The notes below the pieces were generated by a model, which was given only the letters and a program-made list of their open reading frames with translations, was not told where the DNA came from and made no database searches. Positions 58,301 through 64,000 of a DNA stretch of 64,000 nucleotides are shown here, piece by piece. Numbering within the stretch: position 1 is the stretch's first letter; the number at the start of each line of letters is the position of its first letter. A program made the position numbers and the translations under genes. This stretch comes from Aphrocallistes beatrix (Eukaryota > Porifera > Hexactinellida > Sceptrulophora > Aphrocallistidae), in contig OY725501.1 of assembly GCA_963281255.1 (NCBI GenBank), forward strand, positions 2,519,674 to 2,583,673. Reading direction: 5' to 3'.

Positions 58301-60992
58301 GAGAGCACACGTATGCTATTATAAAGAATCGGTTGAGAGATGGATTTTGGGTAAAACTGGTCGAAGGGTAATGAAAATTGGCATGTAGATGTCAAATGGT
58401 GGTCTATAAGCATTTCGATTATGTTAGCAAAGTTTTCACACCTCTTCAAAAAAAACAACAAAACAACAACAAATGTTGACACTTTCTATAAGTTACGTAT
58501 ATAGTATAGCTCGCTCTAACACAATAGCAATCATTGTACGACATTACGATAAATTGTCGTTGTTATGATGCTCCACGCGCCAAGTAGGATACGCAAAAAA
58601 TAGTTACAGTATATTGAAATATTCCTACTTTTATTGCTGCGCCAAGTAGGGATTACACATTGACAAGTGGAGTATTGGGGTTGCATACGTATAGTACAGG
58701 AACAAATGTATCTGACTAACCACGAAATATTCCATACGAATATTATGAAAATTGGTCTATTTTTGACAGACTTTTCGATCAAAGAAAGTATAGATATATT
58801 TACATCAGCTGATTTCAAATTCGTTAGTTACACATTGAAACTTCACAGTTTTAACCTTTCAACTCGAATAATTATTGTTAAGCATGACAGTAACATAAAT
58901 CGCCATCTTATATAATAATATAATAATGATGGTTATTGAAAATATATCGCTGAGATATCTCCTCTAGGGAATGCAAGGAGTTGCACAAGCAGGAAGAAGA
59001 GTGCGTCTCGTCCACAGAGAGTCTGGCGAGGAGCATCAAGAACATGGAACTACACTTGCAGAGTCTGAAGCAGCAGCTGAGTGTGTACAAACAGAGGTGT
59101 GAAGAGAGTGAGAGACAGCTGGAAGAAGAGATAGCAGCGGTGGAACGAGAAGAGACGGAGCTGAAAGAGAGCGTTCGTAGTTCGAACATTCGTCTCCATG
59201 AAGTCAGAGACGAGAACGAAACTCTAATACAGGATATAGACACCCTCAAACAGAACAAAGAGAGGTGTGAAGCGAAGTTACAGTCCAAAGCACTGAACAA
59301 TAACATTAACTTATATGCGTTAATATAGATGCAAAAAGGAGACAAAGGACAACTCCAATACGATCGGTCGCATTCAGAAGCAGATGGTGACGTTAGAGAG
59401 ACAGGTGTCAGTGGCAGAAGAGGAGGCCAGTGCTATGCGGGAGGTCCACCAGGACATGATGCTAAAGGTGCGTGAGCTGGAGAACAACGTGCAGCAAGAG
59501 GAGACTGAGATAAAGAAAGAGAAGGAGAGGCTCGATAAGGGATTGAAGGAGGAGAACCACGTGTTCACCGTGACACAGGTGAAGGTACAAGTGGAGGAGA
59601 AGAGCCTAGAGAAGATCTCCGAACAGGTCAATACACGTAGGATACAAGTAGATTCACTATGCACAGGAACTTAGTACAGTATATGAATATGTAGCTGCAA
59701 CACTGAAGTATACAGCAATTTTAAACCATTAACCATTAAATTAAATCTTCAGCTCCAGTCAAAGAGAGAAAAGATCGGCCGGGTGTTGTCTGAGACAGAG
59801 AGCAGTCGGGATGCGCAGAGAACCGAGGTGGAGGAGATACAGTCCAGATACGCAGAGATTAGGAATGGCATCACAGAGACAAACGAGCAGTTAGGGCGAC
59901 TAAAGGACAGAAGAGAATCGCACGTGAGAGAAGTCACCAGTGCTAAGTCAGTGCTAATCCCAGGGAGAGATGGCCTTGAATCGAAACTGTCTGAGATGAA
60001 GGAGGACAGGGACAAGACTGAAACAGACATCAAATACAGCAGACATAAGCTTGATGACGTCACTGCTAGCAGCGCCATGATGGAGGGCATGATAGACAAG
60101 CTCGGGGAGGAGGTAGAGGCGATGGGGAGCGAGCAGGAGGGAGTGCAGCAGGTGCTTGATAAGGAACGAGAGGAGAGAGCTGTGCTAGAGAGTGAGAAGG
60201 AGGAGTTGAAAGCGTTCGTTAGGAATCTAAGAGAGAATCACGACATATTCGTACAGGATAAGCGAACTGAGACTGAGAAGGCACAGGTAGACCTGAGTGA
60301 AGTGATTCGGCGGAATGCTGCACTCACAGGTAATTCCGTAGATATACTGAGAGTAATGGTGACGGATTTTATGCTGTGTAAAACAGGGGAGTACAGGAGT
60401 CAGCAGAACTCGCACATGTCAGCCAGAACCAAACTGCTGCAGTGGACAGATGAGAAGTTGAAGTTAGTGTCTAGCTTGAAGGATCACAAACAGCTGATGG
60501 GGATACAGGCTAGGATGCATAGCGCTGCTCAGGAGTACTACAGACAGAGAGGCACACGGGCCCAACACCAGCTAGCGAGGTTAGGACAGGATCCAGTTTT
60601 CAATCCGCTTGTCACCAAATAGAACAGATTCCGATTGTGATGGTAATCCCGAAACCCGTCACTACGCTGTGACATGTCGAATCGGAATAAAAGTTCAGTA
60701 ATGAGTTACTGGAACACAGACTTAATGGAAATGTACATTTGAATAATAAACTGGTGCTTGTAGACTCGTGAGAGAAGGAGAGGGAAATAAAGATAAGTCA
60801 TTGGGGATGAAACAGCTGCTGGAGAATGTGATGTCAGAGATAAAAGCATTCCTGGAGCTGTACACTAGGATGAGTGCACTGAGAGGGGTTAAGAAGGCGA
60901 GAGTCAAGTTCTCTGATGTGATAGAGTTTGAACCGGATTCGAGGAATGTGAGCAGATCCACTCTACCTCCGATACAAGGCAACAAACACTGA
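46368..60992 (+). CDS. CCDC175: CCDC175-like coiled-coil protein with a giant gene-bearing intron
   Basis: Seven exons join in phase: 46368-46913, 47066-47331, 58968-59276, 59329-59626, 59753-60329, 60387-60579 and 60764-60992, total 2418 nt, 805 residues (human CCDC175 is about 793). Almost the whole protein is charged coiled coil. The C-terminus MKQLLENVMSEIKAFLELYT followed by KKARVKFSD resembles the human tail (short helix, basic KKKKH, RVHFP), and the N-terminal region has the same SHTERKLKVLRDN-like helix. The function of CCDC175 is poorly known. The start at 46368 is provisional; an upstream exon is possible. Intron 2 (47332-58967, about 11.6 kb) joins AG|G in phase 2 and spans five complete genes on both strands. 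Alternatives are two separate coiled-coil genes, or another long coiled-coil family. Confidence 0.6.
47755..48073. repeat. hAT-type MITE with CGGTTAACCG repeats
   Basis: About 319 bp between CAAGGCTGGATTCGGTTAAC and inverted CAGGGCTGGGGTTGGTTAAC. A 7-bp direct repeat CCCAGGA flanks it (47748-47754, 48075-48081; 8 bp with one mismatch). Within the giant CCDC175-like intron. Confidence 0.75.
48378..48706. repeat. Fold-back element with TAGGAATAAGACCTA arrays
   Basis: Both arms contain three to four degenerate copies of AGTAGGAATAAGACCTAA in opposite orientation. The unit differs from the one in the IPO4 intron element (20857-21314) mainly by AATAAGACC versus AATATGACC, so both belong to one family. 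Confidence 0.7.
49107..50087. repeat. Possible Tc1-type inverted ends flanking RNF7
   Basis: Left: CACTAACTGGACAAAAGTAT at 49107 with TCTTCCCATACAAATA by 49155. Right: inverse of CCATTTCTCCCATACAAATA at about 50060-50082. Both resemble the 5275-5750 Tc1 MITE ends. The outermost right end is missing, replaced by the fold-back element at 50092. Confidence 0.4.
49603..49935 (-). CDS. RNF7: RING-box protein 2 (RNF7/RBX2/SAG)
   Basis: Small RING-H2 subunit of cullin-RING ubiquitin ligases, classically with CUL5 and SOCS-box receptors; it recruits the E2 and promotes neddylation. Single exon, 110 residues. The core is almost identical to human RNF7: KKWNAVAMWSWDVSCDTCAI, the ligand series C-x2-C ... 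CLRCQ ... VVVWGECNHSYHNCCM ... CPLCSSDW, ending SRTGK. All zinc ligands are present. RBX2 rather than RBX1 is indicated by CAICKHHVMDACLRCQTEGK and the ending. The N-terminal 27 residues are disordered and lineage-specific. It lies in the giant CCDC175-like intron on the opposite strand. The lack of introns would fit retroposition, but no poly-A relic is visible. Confidence 0.95.
   Translation of the reverse strand: MASEVQMEGVASSSPQVKEKKAKGPMFVLKKWNAVAMWSWDVSCDTCAICKHHVMDACLRCQTEGKQEECVVVWGECNHSYHNCCMALWMQHSDKCPLCSSDWIVSRTGK
50092..50665. repeat. Large fold-back element with AAAACGCGTTTTGACT units
   Basis: 574 bp with exact terminal inverted repeats TGTTGCAGTCAAAGTGCGTT. The arms (about 50092-50235 and 50528-50665) are built from palindromic AAAACGCGTTTTG and GTCAAAGTGCGTTTT modules. 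Flanked by TAGA on both sides (50088-50091 and 50666-50669), a likely target duplication. The AT-rich centre has no coding capacity. Confidence 0.85.
50900..52438 (+). CDS. RGG-box protein with duplicated winged-helix-like domain, unrecognised
   Basis: Single exon, 512 residues; I do not recognise the family. The first 120 residues are helical and basic. A module at about residues 131-195 (VAGWIASFPDANNLISPNAV, then SAFLNKCVL...DPDSIVQDLLSHGYVEV...YQL) recurs at about 377-442 (VAEWMKKKSTLFESGLVSTH, then ELLQQALQCN...VPVQLVMERLEQSGIIRV...YDF), with matching pattern and length. The helix-helix-helix-hairpin order suggests a winged helix (inference). Between the copies, residues about 297-338 form an RGRGRGRG-rich RGG box, and the last 20 residues are another RG-rich basic tail. 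Such boxes bind nucleic acid and are arginine-methylated, so an RNA/DNA-associated role is plausible. The second Met (MEKMEM) is an alternative start. Lies in the giant CCDC175-like intron. Confidence 0.8.
   Translation: MKMEKMEMDAGRDDSLDPYVLLLLKLSRELESMKESKPKTVDKLKNLLANKCCVTRFSLPYKLLMRYNQAKLQIEVDDQPVLKVFPFYERVHDKDNAWKKPFLKMLKFLKYKSNSFHVSPSIETQNKIEQTVAGWIASFPDANNLISPNAVSAFLNKCVLIKKMDPDSIVQDLLSHGYVEVGYTGGVSYQLSGVEIDQNTADSARSFEEYLKFVVGRLKVIKQRPKTQQALVNFIKPFMNVMESVDPSQIVKKCPEIKFILKKLVIREFHLSIEKLSNDYVADKEKDDLTKQGYKPIRGRGRGRGRGNPLPFPLIGRGRGRGRGRSGWTGRGGRNIAGEKRSKPNKSLVDVLLKSNELFESVSTKWNAPLSPIHEEIGIARVAEWMKKKSTLFESGLVSTHRELLQQALQCNLFREQVPVQLVMERLEQSGIIRVQSNDELEYDFKAMTNLRDSEVQMKKHITADSHKMAGLMNRLELVDGTNIGKSSRGKRGRRGRGRGVGTGRKKRGRYN
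52439..53362. other. Gap between RGG gene and NHL gene 3
   Basis: AT-rich spacer. The open frame 52855-53082 has no recognisable domain. No paired repeats were found. Confidence 0.5.
53363..54568 (+). CDS. Coiled-coil NHL-repeat protein (RING-less TRIM-NHL type), copy 3
   Basis: Single exon, 401 residues. Residues 1-110 form a coiled coil with strong heptads (RDLLLDQLNFMKLEYLDKEE, QDLEQLIEQLNKIGIQQNK). After a short linker a propeller starts at about residue 143: GSKDGELKEPLGICLDEEEN / YVCDSGNSRIQVF, LNRPYGIALYDKW / LSDWKLDAVFKF, GPKGLAVDENEVFVADSNNH / RIAIL, EFPCDVKTSSNQVFVADKSK, and the last blades NIMVSDCGIKSILLY and NPRGLAVTNNNSIV. No RING or B-box. Same architecture as the genes at 43568 and 61480; opposite strand to both. 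Function is unknown; RNA or protein binding is inferred from the NHL fold. Confidence 0.85.
   Translation: MAQRNPELETTYNTLATFEKAEQQISLLFETILNKATKRRDLLLDQLNFMKLEYLDKEEVRKKQIQDLEQLIEQLNKIGIQQNKIVKLHEEHLNRIRGELESFQTPTTPPVCDINTENLQQILHQLERIGAIQASSVPIQRNKSVKSIGKEGSKDGELKEPLGICLDEEENIYVCDSGNSRIQVFRKEGEFLVEFGGGQLNRPYGIALYDKWVLLSDWKLDAVFKFQRSGHDLIIRSAKVGILGPKGLAVDENEVFVADSNNHRIAILNLELRFVRAVGKGKLEFPCDVKTSSNQVFVADKSKSHNVHVFSKSADLLYSMISLKDETAFLSKMFRTYHMFICFSQSNIMVSDCGIKSILLYTLDGQFLQSIQCAGNPRGLAVTNNNSIVYATDNPDSVLFI
54569..55340. repeat. Gap with dispersed repeats
   Basis: 54781-54825 matches the inverse of 45470-45515 (CGACAGATTGATAGTGCAGC). 54880-54930 resembles 41650-41730. 55085-55115 is motif G in inverse orientation (CCGCTAGCCGCGCAGCGCAA). 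No gene. Confidence 0.55.
55341..56276 (-). CDS. B3GAT3: Galactosyl-galactosyl-xylosylprotein beta-1,3-glucuronosyltransferase (GlcAT-I)
   Basis: Golgi type II membrane glycosyltransferase, GT43. It adds glucuronic acid to Gal-Gal-Xyl-Ser, completing the linker for heparan and chondroitin sulfate. Single exon, 311 residues. A short cytoplasmic tail precedes a signal anchor (about residues 9-28, LLKLLAVSLILLLTYTCV). The catalytic domain starts at LYLLTPTYTRLTQKADLVRL. VHHRGVEQRNMGLEWLR, the metal-binding DDD in VVYFMDDDNTYD (about 167-169), VWPVGLSGGNDYEGP, GWYSIWD, FPIDMSGFA, the catalytic Glu in MESDFLNSL (about 254) and NCTRVLVWHTQT are all in order. The B3GAT3 type is favoured over B3GAT1/2 by NCTRVLVWHT and the IHVEV ending. 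All catalytic residues are intact. Nested in the giant CCDC175-like intron, opposite strand. Confidence 0.93.
   Translation of the reverse strand: MAHRLVRVSFLLKLLAVSLILLLTYTCVSLRQELSLSERAECSYLACRLHSAEQSPTPLYLLTPTYTRLTQKADLVRLSQTLMHLQASLWIVVEDRSSKSDLVSKLLRRSGLNYVHLNVATSDRHRPRPGQRRYVHHRGVEQRNMGLEWLRTSLNPSSDQGVVYFMDDDNTYDVELFQRMRAVRRVGVWPVGLSGGNDYEGPVCEEGRVTGWYSIWDIKRKFPIDMSGFAINVQIILEYSNVYWDRSSKVGNMESDFLNSLQTDVNELETIDANCTRVLVWHTQTVKFEYLKDRMERIRSKGMERFIHVEV
56277..56882. repeat. Spacer with AGTGGTCCGGTT repeats
   Basis: 56510-56600 contains GCTGGTCCGGTTAAACCTGA and AAGTGGTCCGGTTAAGCTAG, related to the 32222-32363 element. No coding sequence. Confidence 0.5.
56883..58253 (-). CDS. FKBP8: FKBP8-like (FKBP38) tail-anchored immunophilin
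   Basis: Membrane-anchored FKBP of the mitochondrial outer membrane and ER; in vertebrates it chaperones Bcl-2, binds Hsp90 and acts as a mitophagy receptor. Single exon, 456 residues. A low-complexity N-terminus (about 1-135, Ser/Thr/Pro) precedes GEEWMDVLGTGALKKLTV, the conserved entry to the FKBP domain (about 138-255), with VVQGIDLSLPLMEQGELAWL and IPPRSDLYYLVRVK. Many active-site residues of FKBP12 are not evident, as in human FKBP8, so isomerase activity is probably low. TPR helices follow (about 260-400; NLAITQFKYGRKAESLDSCD, ALQPSDTKALFRKSVLL), then a basic linker and one C-terminal membrane helix (about 430-452, IILASSIVAVAAVCVGLFML) ending KKS. Met3 could be the start. GC-rich codon usage. 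Nested in the giant intron. Confidence 0.9.
   Translation of the reverse strand: MQMSTNTEAVAETPNSPPPVPEEKEGSGATELSTETTSSTEPPTDKDTLGESVSGDSIFSVNFADTQPVPPTSDSTPQPSITPTPTSGEVTTTVSSMTASTDSYIMVNNSPASPPQALPTTQSQTEPRSKPDPLPPGEEWMDVLGTGALKKLTVEAGDGQKPTRGQRVLLELTGRLDGVEGQVVEQVAELEVEVGDAEVVQGIDLSLPLMEQGELAWLFMESRFAYGDSGNGSDIPPRSDLYYLVRVKQVHSRHDYANLTEERLVELVERKRARGNLLYKMNQLSQAITAYQAATRTLELHQYSATPDGRSTGCRILTNLAITQFKYGRKAESLDSCDKALALQPSDTKALFRKSVLLTEKHEFEESLLCLEAALRSSPDDRVVGQEARRVRELRDQSNRRQRNVYRRMIQGDTEKEEEERREGSKKKKTVVGIILASSIVAVAAVCVGLFMLKKS
58254..58967. other. End of the giant intron, no gene
   Basis: AT-rich. The 12-mer GCGCCAAGTAGG occurs twice (about 58578 and 58633). Open frames at 58531-58818 and 58667-58915 overlap on opposite strands without gene features. 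The acceptor for exon 3 is the AG at 58966-58967. Confidence 0.5.
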
Positions 60993-61479
60993 TACACCTA
61001 ACATGCAGCCACCTCACTTATATTAAATACCTGTATTCACTTATATTCTAACACCCACTCATTAATCAAAACATATGTAAGCTCTAGTTATGAGTCTAGT
61101 ACGTAAGAAGGGCTTAGGGAGGACATACAGAGTGGAGAAATAGAATGGGTTAGAATAGAAAGAGTGAAAAAAAGGATTGGATGGATGTTAAAGAATATGT
61201 TAAAGATAGGATTGTCTCGTGTATCATTTTTGCTAGGAAAATAGTGTAGCGTTGACGGGTCCAAATCAAGTGTTCAGTAGGAGTGTTGATGTGTATCAAA
61301 TAAAAAGAGTTCAACTCTACCAAGTAAGATAAAGTACTTCAACTCAAATTAGTTTAAGAGTATCCCCGACAATATCTCAAACACTGCGACATATTTAGAT
61401 CGAACGATTGATAAAATTCCAATGTAAAATAATATAAATTAGTAAAAAGTGAAATGTTACAAGATCTTACATAAGAGAA
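60993..61479. other. Intergenic between convergent genes
   Basis: 3' flanks of the CCDC175-like gene (plus) and NHL gene 4 (minus) face each other. AATAAA at about 61300 (plus) could be a polyadenylation signal. No gene. Confidence 0.5.
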
Positions 61480-63150
61480 TCAGATATTGGTGAGTGGGGT
61501 TCCTCCCAGTCCTTCCAGAGAGAAGTAGGTGAACAGTCCGTTGGCGTAGGCGAGCAGCCGCTCCTTCTCTACGAGGACGGCCTTCCCCCACCCCCCCGTG
61601 TACGCGAGTCGGTAGACCACGGGGGAGGAGCGGCTGTATAGGTTCAAGCAGTTCCTGTCCACCACCACGATTAGACCGCTAGGCCCGATGGAGAGGTGTC
61701 GGGGTGTGAAGAGCTTGCCGTTCTCATTGGGGACACAGGTGCCGAACTTGGCCAGCAGCTCTCCTGAGATGGAGTAGAGGTGTAGGAAGGGAGTGCCGTG
61801 GTGCAGCACTACGATGTCGTCTTGAGGCGTGACTGCCACTTCTGTTGGAGAGATCAGCTTGGAGGAAGTGAAAGGGTTGCTGTTCAGCTGCTTGGAGAAG
61901 TCGCTCTGCAGGTTGTACACCAGCACCTGGTCGCTACCTACGGACGGTGGCTGCATTTAGGTCGCGTAACTTGCCAGTGTCAAATTTCCATACTGTACGT
62001 GTATAATGTAAATGCAGTGTTTTCCATGCACATTGCACATCGGGAGAGTCCCCTAAGGAGACTGAGGCAGACACAAAGTATCCGCAAGCCACAGCAAAGG
62101 GCGAGTGTTTTAATTAAATTTCTAGTACCTACTTCAGAAAAAAATTAGGCTCTACTCAAGGAAGGCTGATAAAATTATTAGAAGTGCTCGTATATTATTG
62201 AAAGTCGTATAGCGGCAGTTACCTGTGTTAGCTATCACGACCAGGTTGTTACGAGTGGTGGACATGCCATGCGGTCTCTTCAGCTCATGCCAGCATCCAT
62301 GTCCCAGCACTCTAACCATCTCATTCAGGAACTCCCCTTCCACCGTCAGCAGCTTGATGCAGTTCTTATCCGGGACGGAGACCAGCACCTTTCCTCTCGA
62401 CACGGCCAGACCGTACACGGAGTTGTACCAGAGGGAGCGGTCTACCTGGAAACAGGTCCACAGTCCTAACTCTGGCTCCACCACGAACACCGTATTGTCG
62501 TACCGCTTCAGAAGGAACAGGTGTCCTCCTGCGGACTTCATGTCGTGCGGCGCTATCTTCACCCCCCAGCTGTCGGGGTCCACTGTGCGTAGAGGCTCAC
62601 GAGACTTGTCCACCACAACCTTGCAGGGGCGTGACAGCTGGTAGGGGACAGCCGGGTCAAACACCAGTCTCATCTGAGGCAGGTTGGAGAACTTCTTAAG
62701 GACAGCCCGCACCCTCTCCTCACTCTTGAAGGCGGGCTTCCTCAGCTTAGCGGCGAGGCGGTCGATCTCCTCGTCCAAGCAGCTCGTCTTGCCCCTGTAC
62801 GTGCCGAGGATGCACTGAGACGGGTCTAGGGTAGCGATCTGCTTAGTCAGACCCTCCAGCTCTCTCAGCTCCCTCTCCAACTCCTCGATATGTCCCTCCA
62901 GCTCTCCGATGTACGGGCGGTACAGCTCCCGCACTCGACTGACGATCCCACTCTCGGCGTCCAGCAGGAGGCGCATGAGCATGCGGAACTCTTCCTCCAC
63001 CGTCCCCTCCATCTGCCGCTGGCTCTGCTCCACTCTGTCTCGCCGCAGCTCCAACTCGCGCTTGCTCTCCTGCAGAGATACCAGGCGAGTCTCGGCTGTC
63101 ACACTCACTTGGAAAAGACTCTTCTTTGGTCGTAAACCTTGAGTTGCCAT
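61480..63150 (-). CDS. Coiled-coil NHL-like protein, copy 4 (two exons)
   Basis: Exons 63150-62223 and 61937-61480 join in phase at ANTG|SDQVLVY, giving 461 residues. Residues about 15-105 form a coiled coil (LELRRDRVEQSQRQMEGTVE; HIEELERELRELEGLTKQIA) of the TRIM B-box C-terminal type. Residues about 175-461 form a diverged beta-propeller: DMKSAGGHLFLLKRYDNTVF, SVYGLAVSRGKVLVSVPDKN, KRPHGMSTTRNNLVVIANTG, SPTEVAVTPQDDIVVLHHGT, TPRHLSIGPSGLIVVVDRN. No RING or B-box. Canonical NHL aspartates are mostly lost, so it is the most diverged of the four and the only one with an intron. Its codon use is much more GC-rich than copies 2 and 3. Function is unknown. Confidence 0.8.
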
Positions 63151-63292
63151 TTTCTCCTAATTACATAAAATTGGAAATTTTAACATCTAAGCTCAAGTCT
63201 ACTTTTTTCAAATAGTTGGCCTTGTTAATAGAAACTTGTTTCAGCACCATTGGCTACCGCTAATTATATAATTATTATATAATAATTACAAG

Positions 63293-63365
63293 TACGCTTC
63301 GCTTGCTTGCGCTGCGCGGCTTGCGGACACTGTGTGTCCGCAGAGTCGCCCTGCGGGCGCCTGGA
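63293..63365. repeat. GC-rich motif G, copy near window end
   Basis: CGCTTCGCTTGCTTGCGCTG, then CGCGGCTTGCGGACACTGTG and TGTCCGCAGAGTCGCCCTGC. Contains the hairpin GCGGACACTGTGTGTCCGC. Same family as 40035, 40149, 45665 and 55090. Confidence 0.75.
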
Positions 63366-63411
63366 GTTACTCAATCTAACATATTTTGGGAATTTTTCCT
63401 TTATATAAATA

Positions 63412-64000
63412 TCGTAAACAAAGGTCAACGAATAATTTCTCATATGGATCCGAAAATATAATATTCGAAATCTAGAGCACTAAAAATCCTATGTCAACCG
63501 TTGGAAGCTAGTCTCTAACCCATTTTTGTAATTTGTTTACTTTATGTATCTATTGTAACAAAAGTAAACAAATTGATCGTCAATTTTACTCGAAAATGTG
63601 ATATTCGAAATCTACACCCCTGAAAACCCCATGTCAACCGTTGAAAGCAAGTTTCTACCATATTTTTGAGATGTGTTTACTTTATGAATCTATTTTAACA
63701 AAAGTAAACAAATTGATCGTCAAATTTGCTCGAAAATATGATATTCGAAATCTACACCCCTGAAGACCCCATGTCAACCGTTGGAAGCTAGTCTCTAGCC
63801 TATTTTTGTAATTTGTTTACTTTATGTATCTATTGCAAACAAAAGTAAACAAATAATTTATCATATAGATCTGAAAATATGATATTCGAAATCTACGCCC
63901 CTGAAAACCCCATGTCAACCGTTGGAAGCTAGTCTCTAGCCTATTTTTGTAATTTGTTTACTTTATGTATCTATTGCAAACAAAAGTAAGCAAATAATTT
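63412..64000. repeat. Tandem array, unit about 140 bp, runs off the window
   Basis: The phrase ATGTCAACCGTTG(G)AAGC recurs at 63491, 63631, 63771 and 63912, a 140-141 bp period. Each unit contains GATATTCGAAATCTACACCC, TAATTTGTTTACTTTATG and CAAAAGTAAACAAA. Four copies are seen and the array is open at the right edge. Confidence 0.92.

Noticed and set aside
1..64000. CRISPR array, operon, prophage or bacterial defence system
   Set aside because: Spliced animal genes throughout; the only tandem array (63412-64000) has long units without spacers.
1..64000. tRNA, rRNA or clear SINE with pol III boxes
   Set aside because: Scanning by eye found no cloverleaf or box A/B pair I could defend.

Overview
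The window is AT-rich animal nuclear DNA: spliced genes with GT-AG introns and long non-coding stretches packed with short non-autonomous DNA transposons. There are no operons or bacterial features. The gene set (B3GAT3, AKT1S1/PRAS40-like, CCDC175-like, FKBP8, NatB subunit NAA25) points to a metazoan. The compact genes and the intronless coiled-coil/NHL proteins would suit an early-branching animal such as a sponge, but the sequence alone does not prove the phylum.

Layout. 1.0-1.5 kb: TIMM10 (2 exons, minus). 2.0-11.6 kb: NAA25, the auxiliary subunit of the NatB acetyltransferase (about 26 exons, minus). 13.7-24.9 kb: importin-4 (7 exons resolved, 1100 aa, minus), with introns that host several fold-back elements and a coding relic. 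28.6-29.7 kb: a single-exon PRAS40-like mTORC1 regulator (minus). 30.9-42.8 kb: two diverged NMNAT-like nucleotidyltransferases (minus) on either side of a frameshifted NHL-repeat gene, a decayed Tc1 fragment, an intronless divergent actin (plus) and a stray copy of that actin's 5' flank. 43.6-44.9 kb: a coiled-coil/NHL protein (minus).

The right third holds a CCDC175-like coiled-coil gene at 46.4-61.0 kb (plus, 7 exons, 805 aa). Its second intron is about 11.6 kb and contains five complete single-exon genes on both strands: RNF7/RBX2, an RGG-box protein with a duplicated domain, an NHL protein, B3GAT3 and FKBP8. A fourth coiled-coil/NHL gene (2 exons) follows at 61.5-63.2 kb. The window ends in a 140-bp tandem array.

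Functionally this is a mix of housekeeping genes (mitochondrial import, N-terminal acetylation, nuclear import, cullin-RING ligation, proteoglycan linker synthesis, mitochondrial chaperoning) and fast-evolving intronless genes (NMNAT-like pair, actin-like, NHL proteins). No joint pathway is evident. Genes are sharply split between multi-exon and single-exon. The repeat content consists of TA-flanked pogo/Tc1-type MITEs, hAT-type MITEs with target duplications, and large fold-back elements. One MITE insertion has its empty site visible in a paralogous duplication in the same window.
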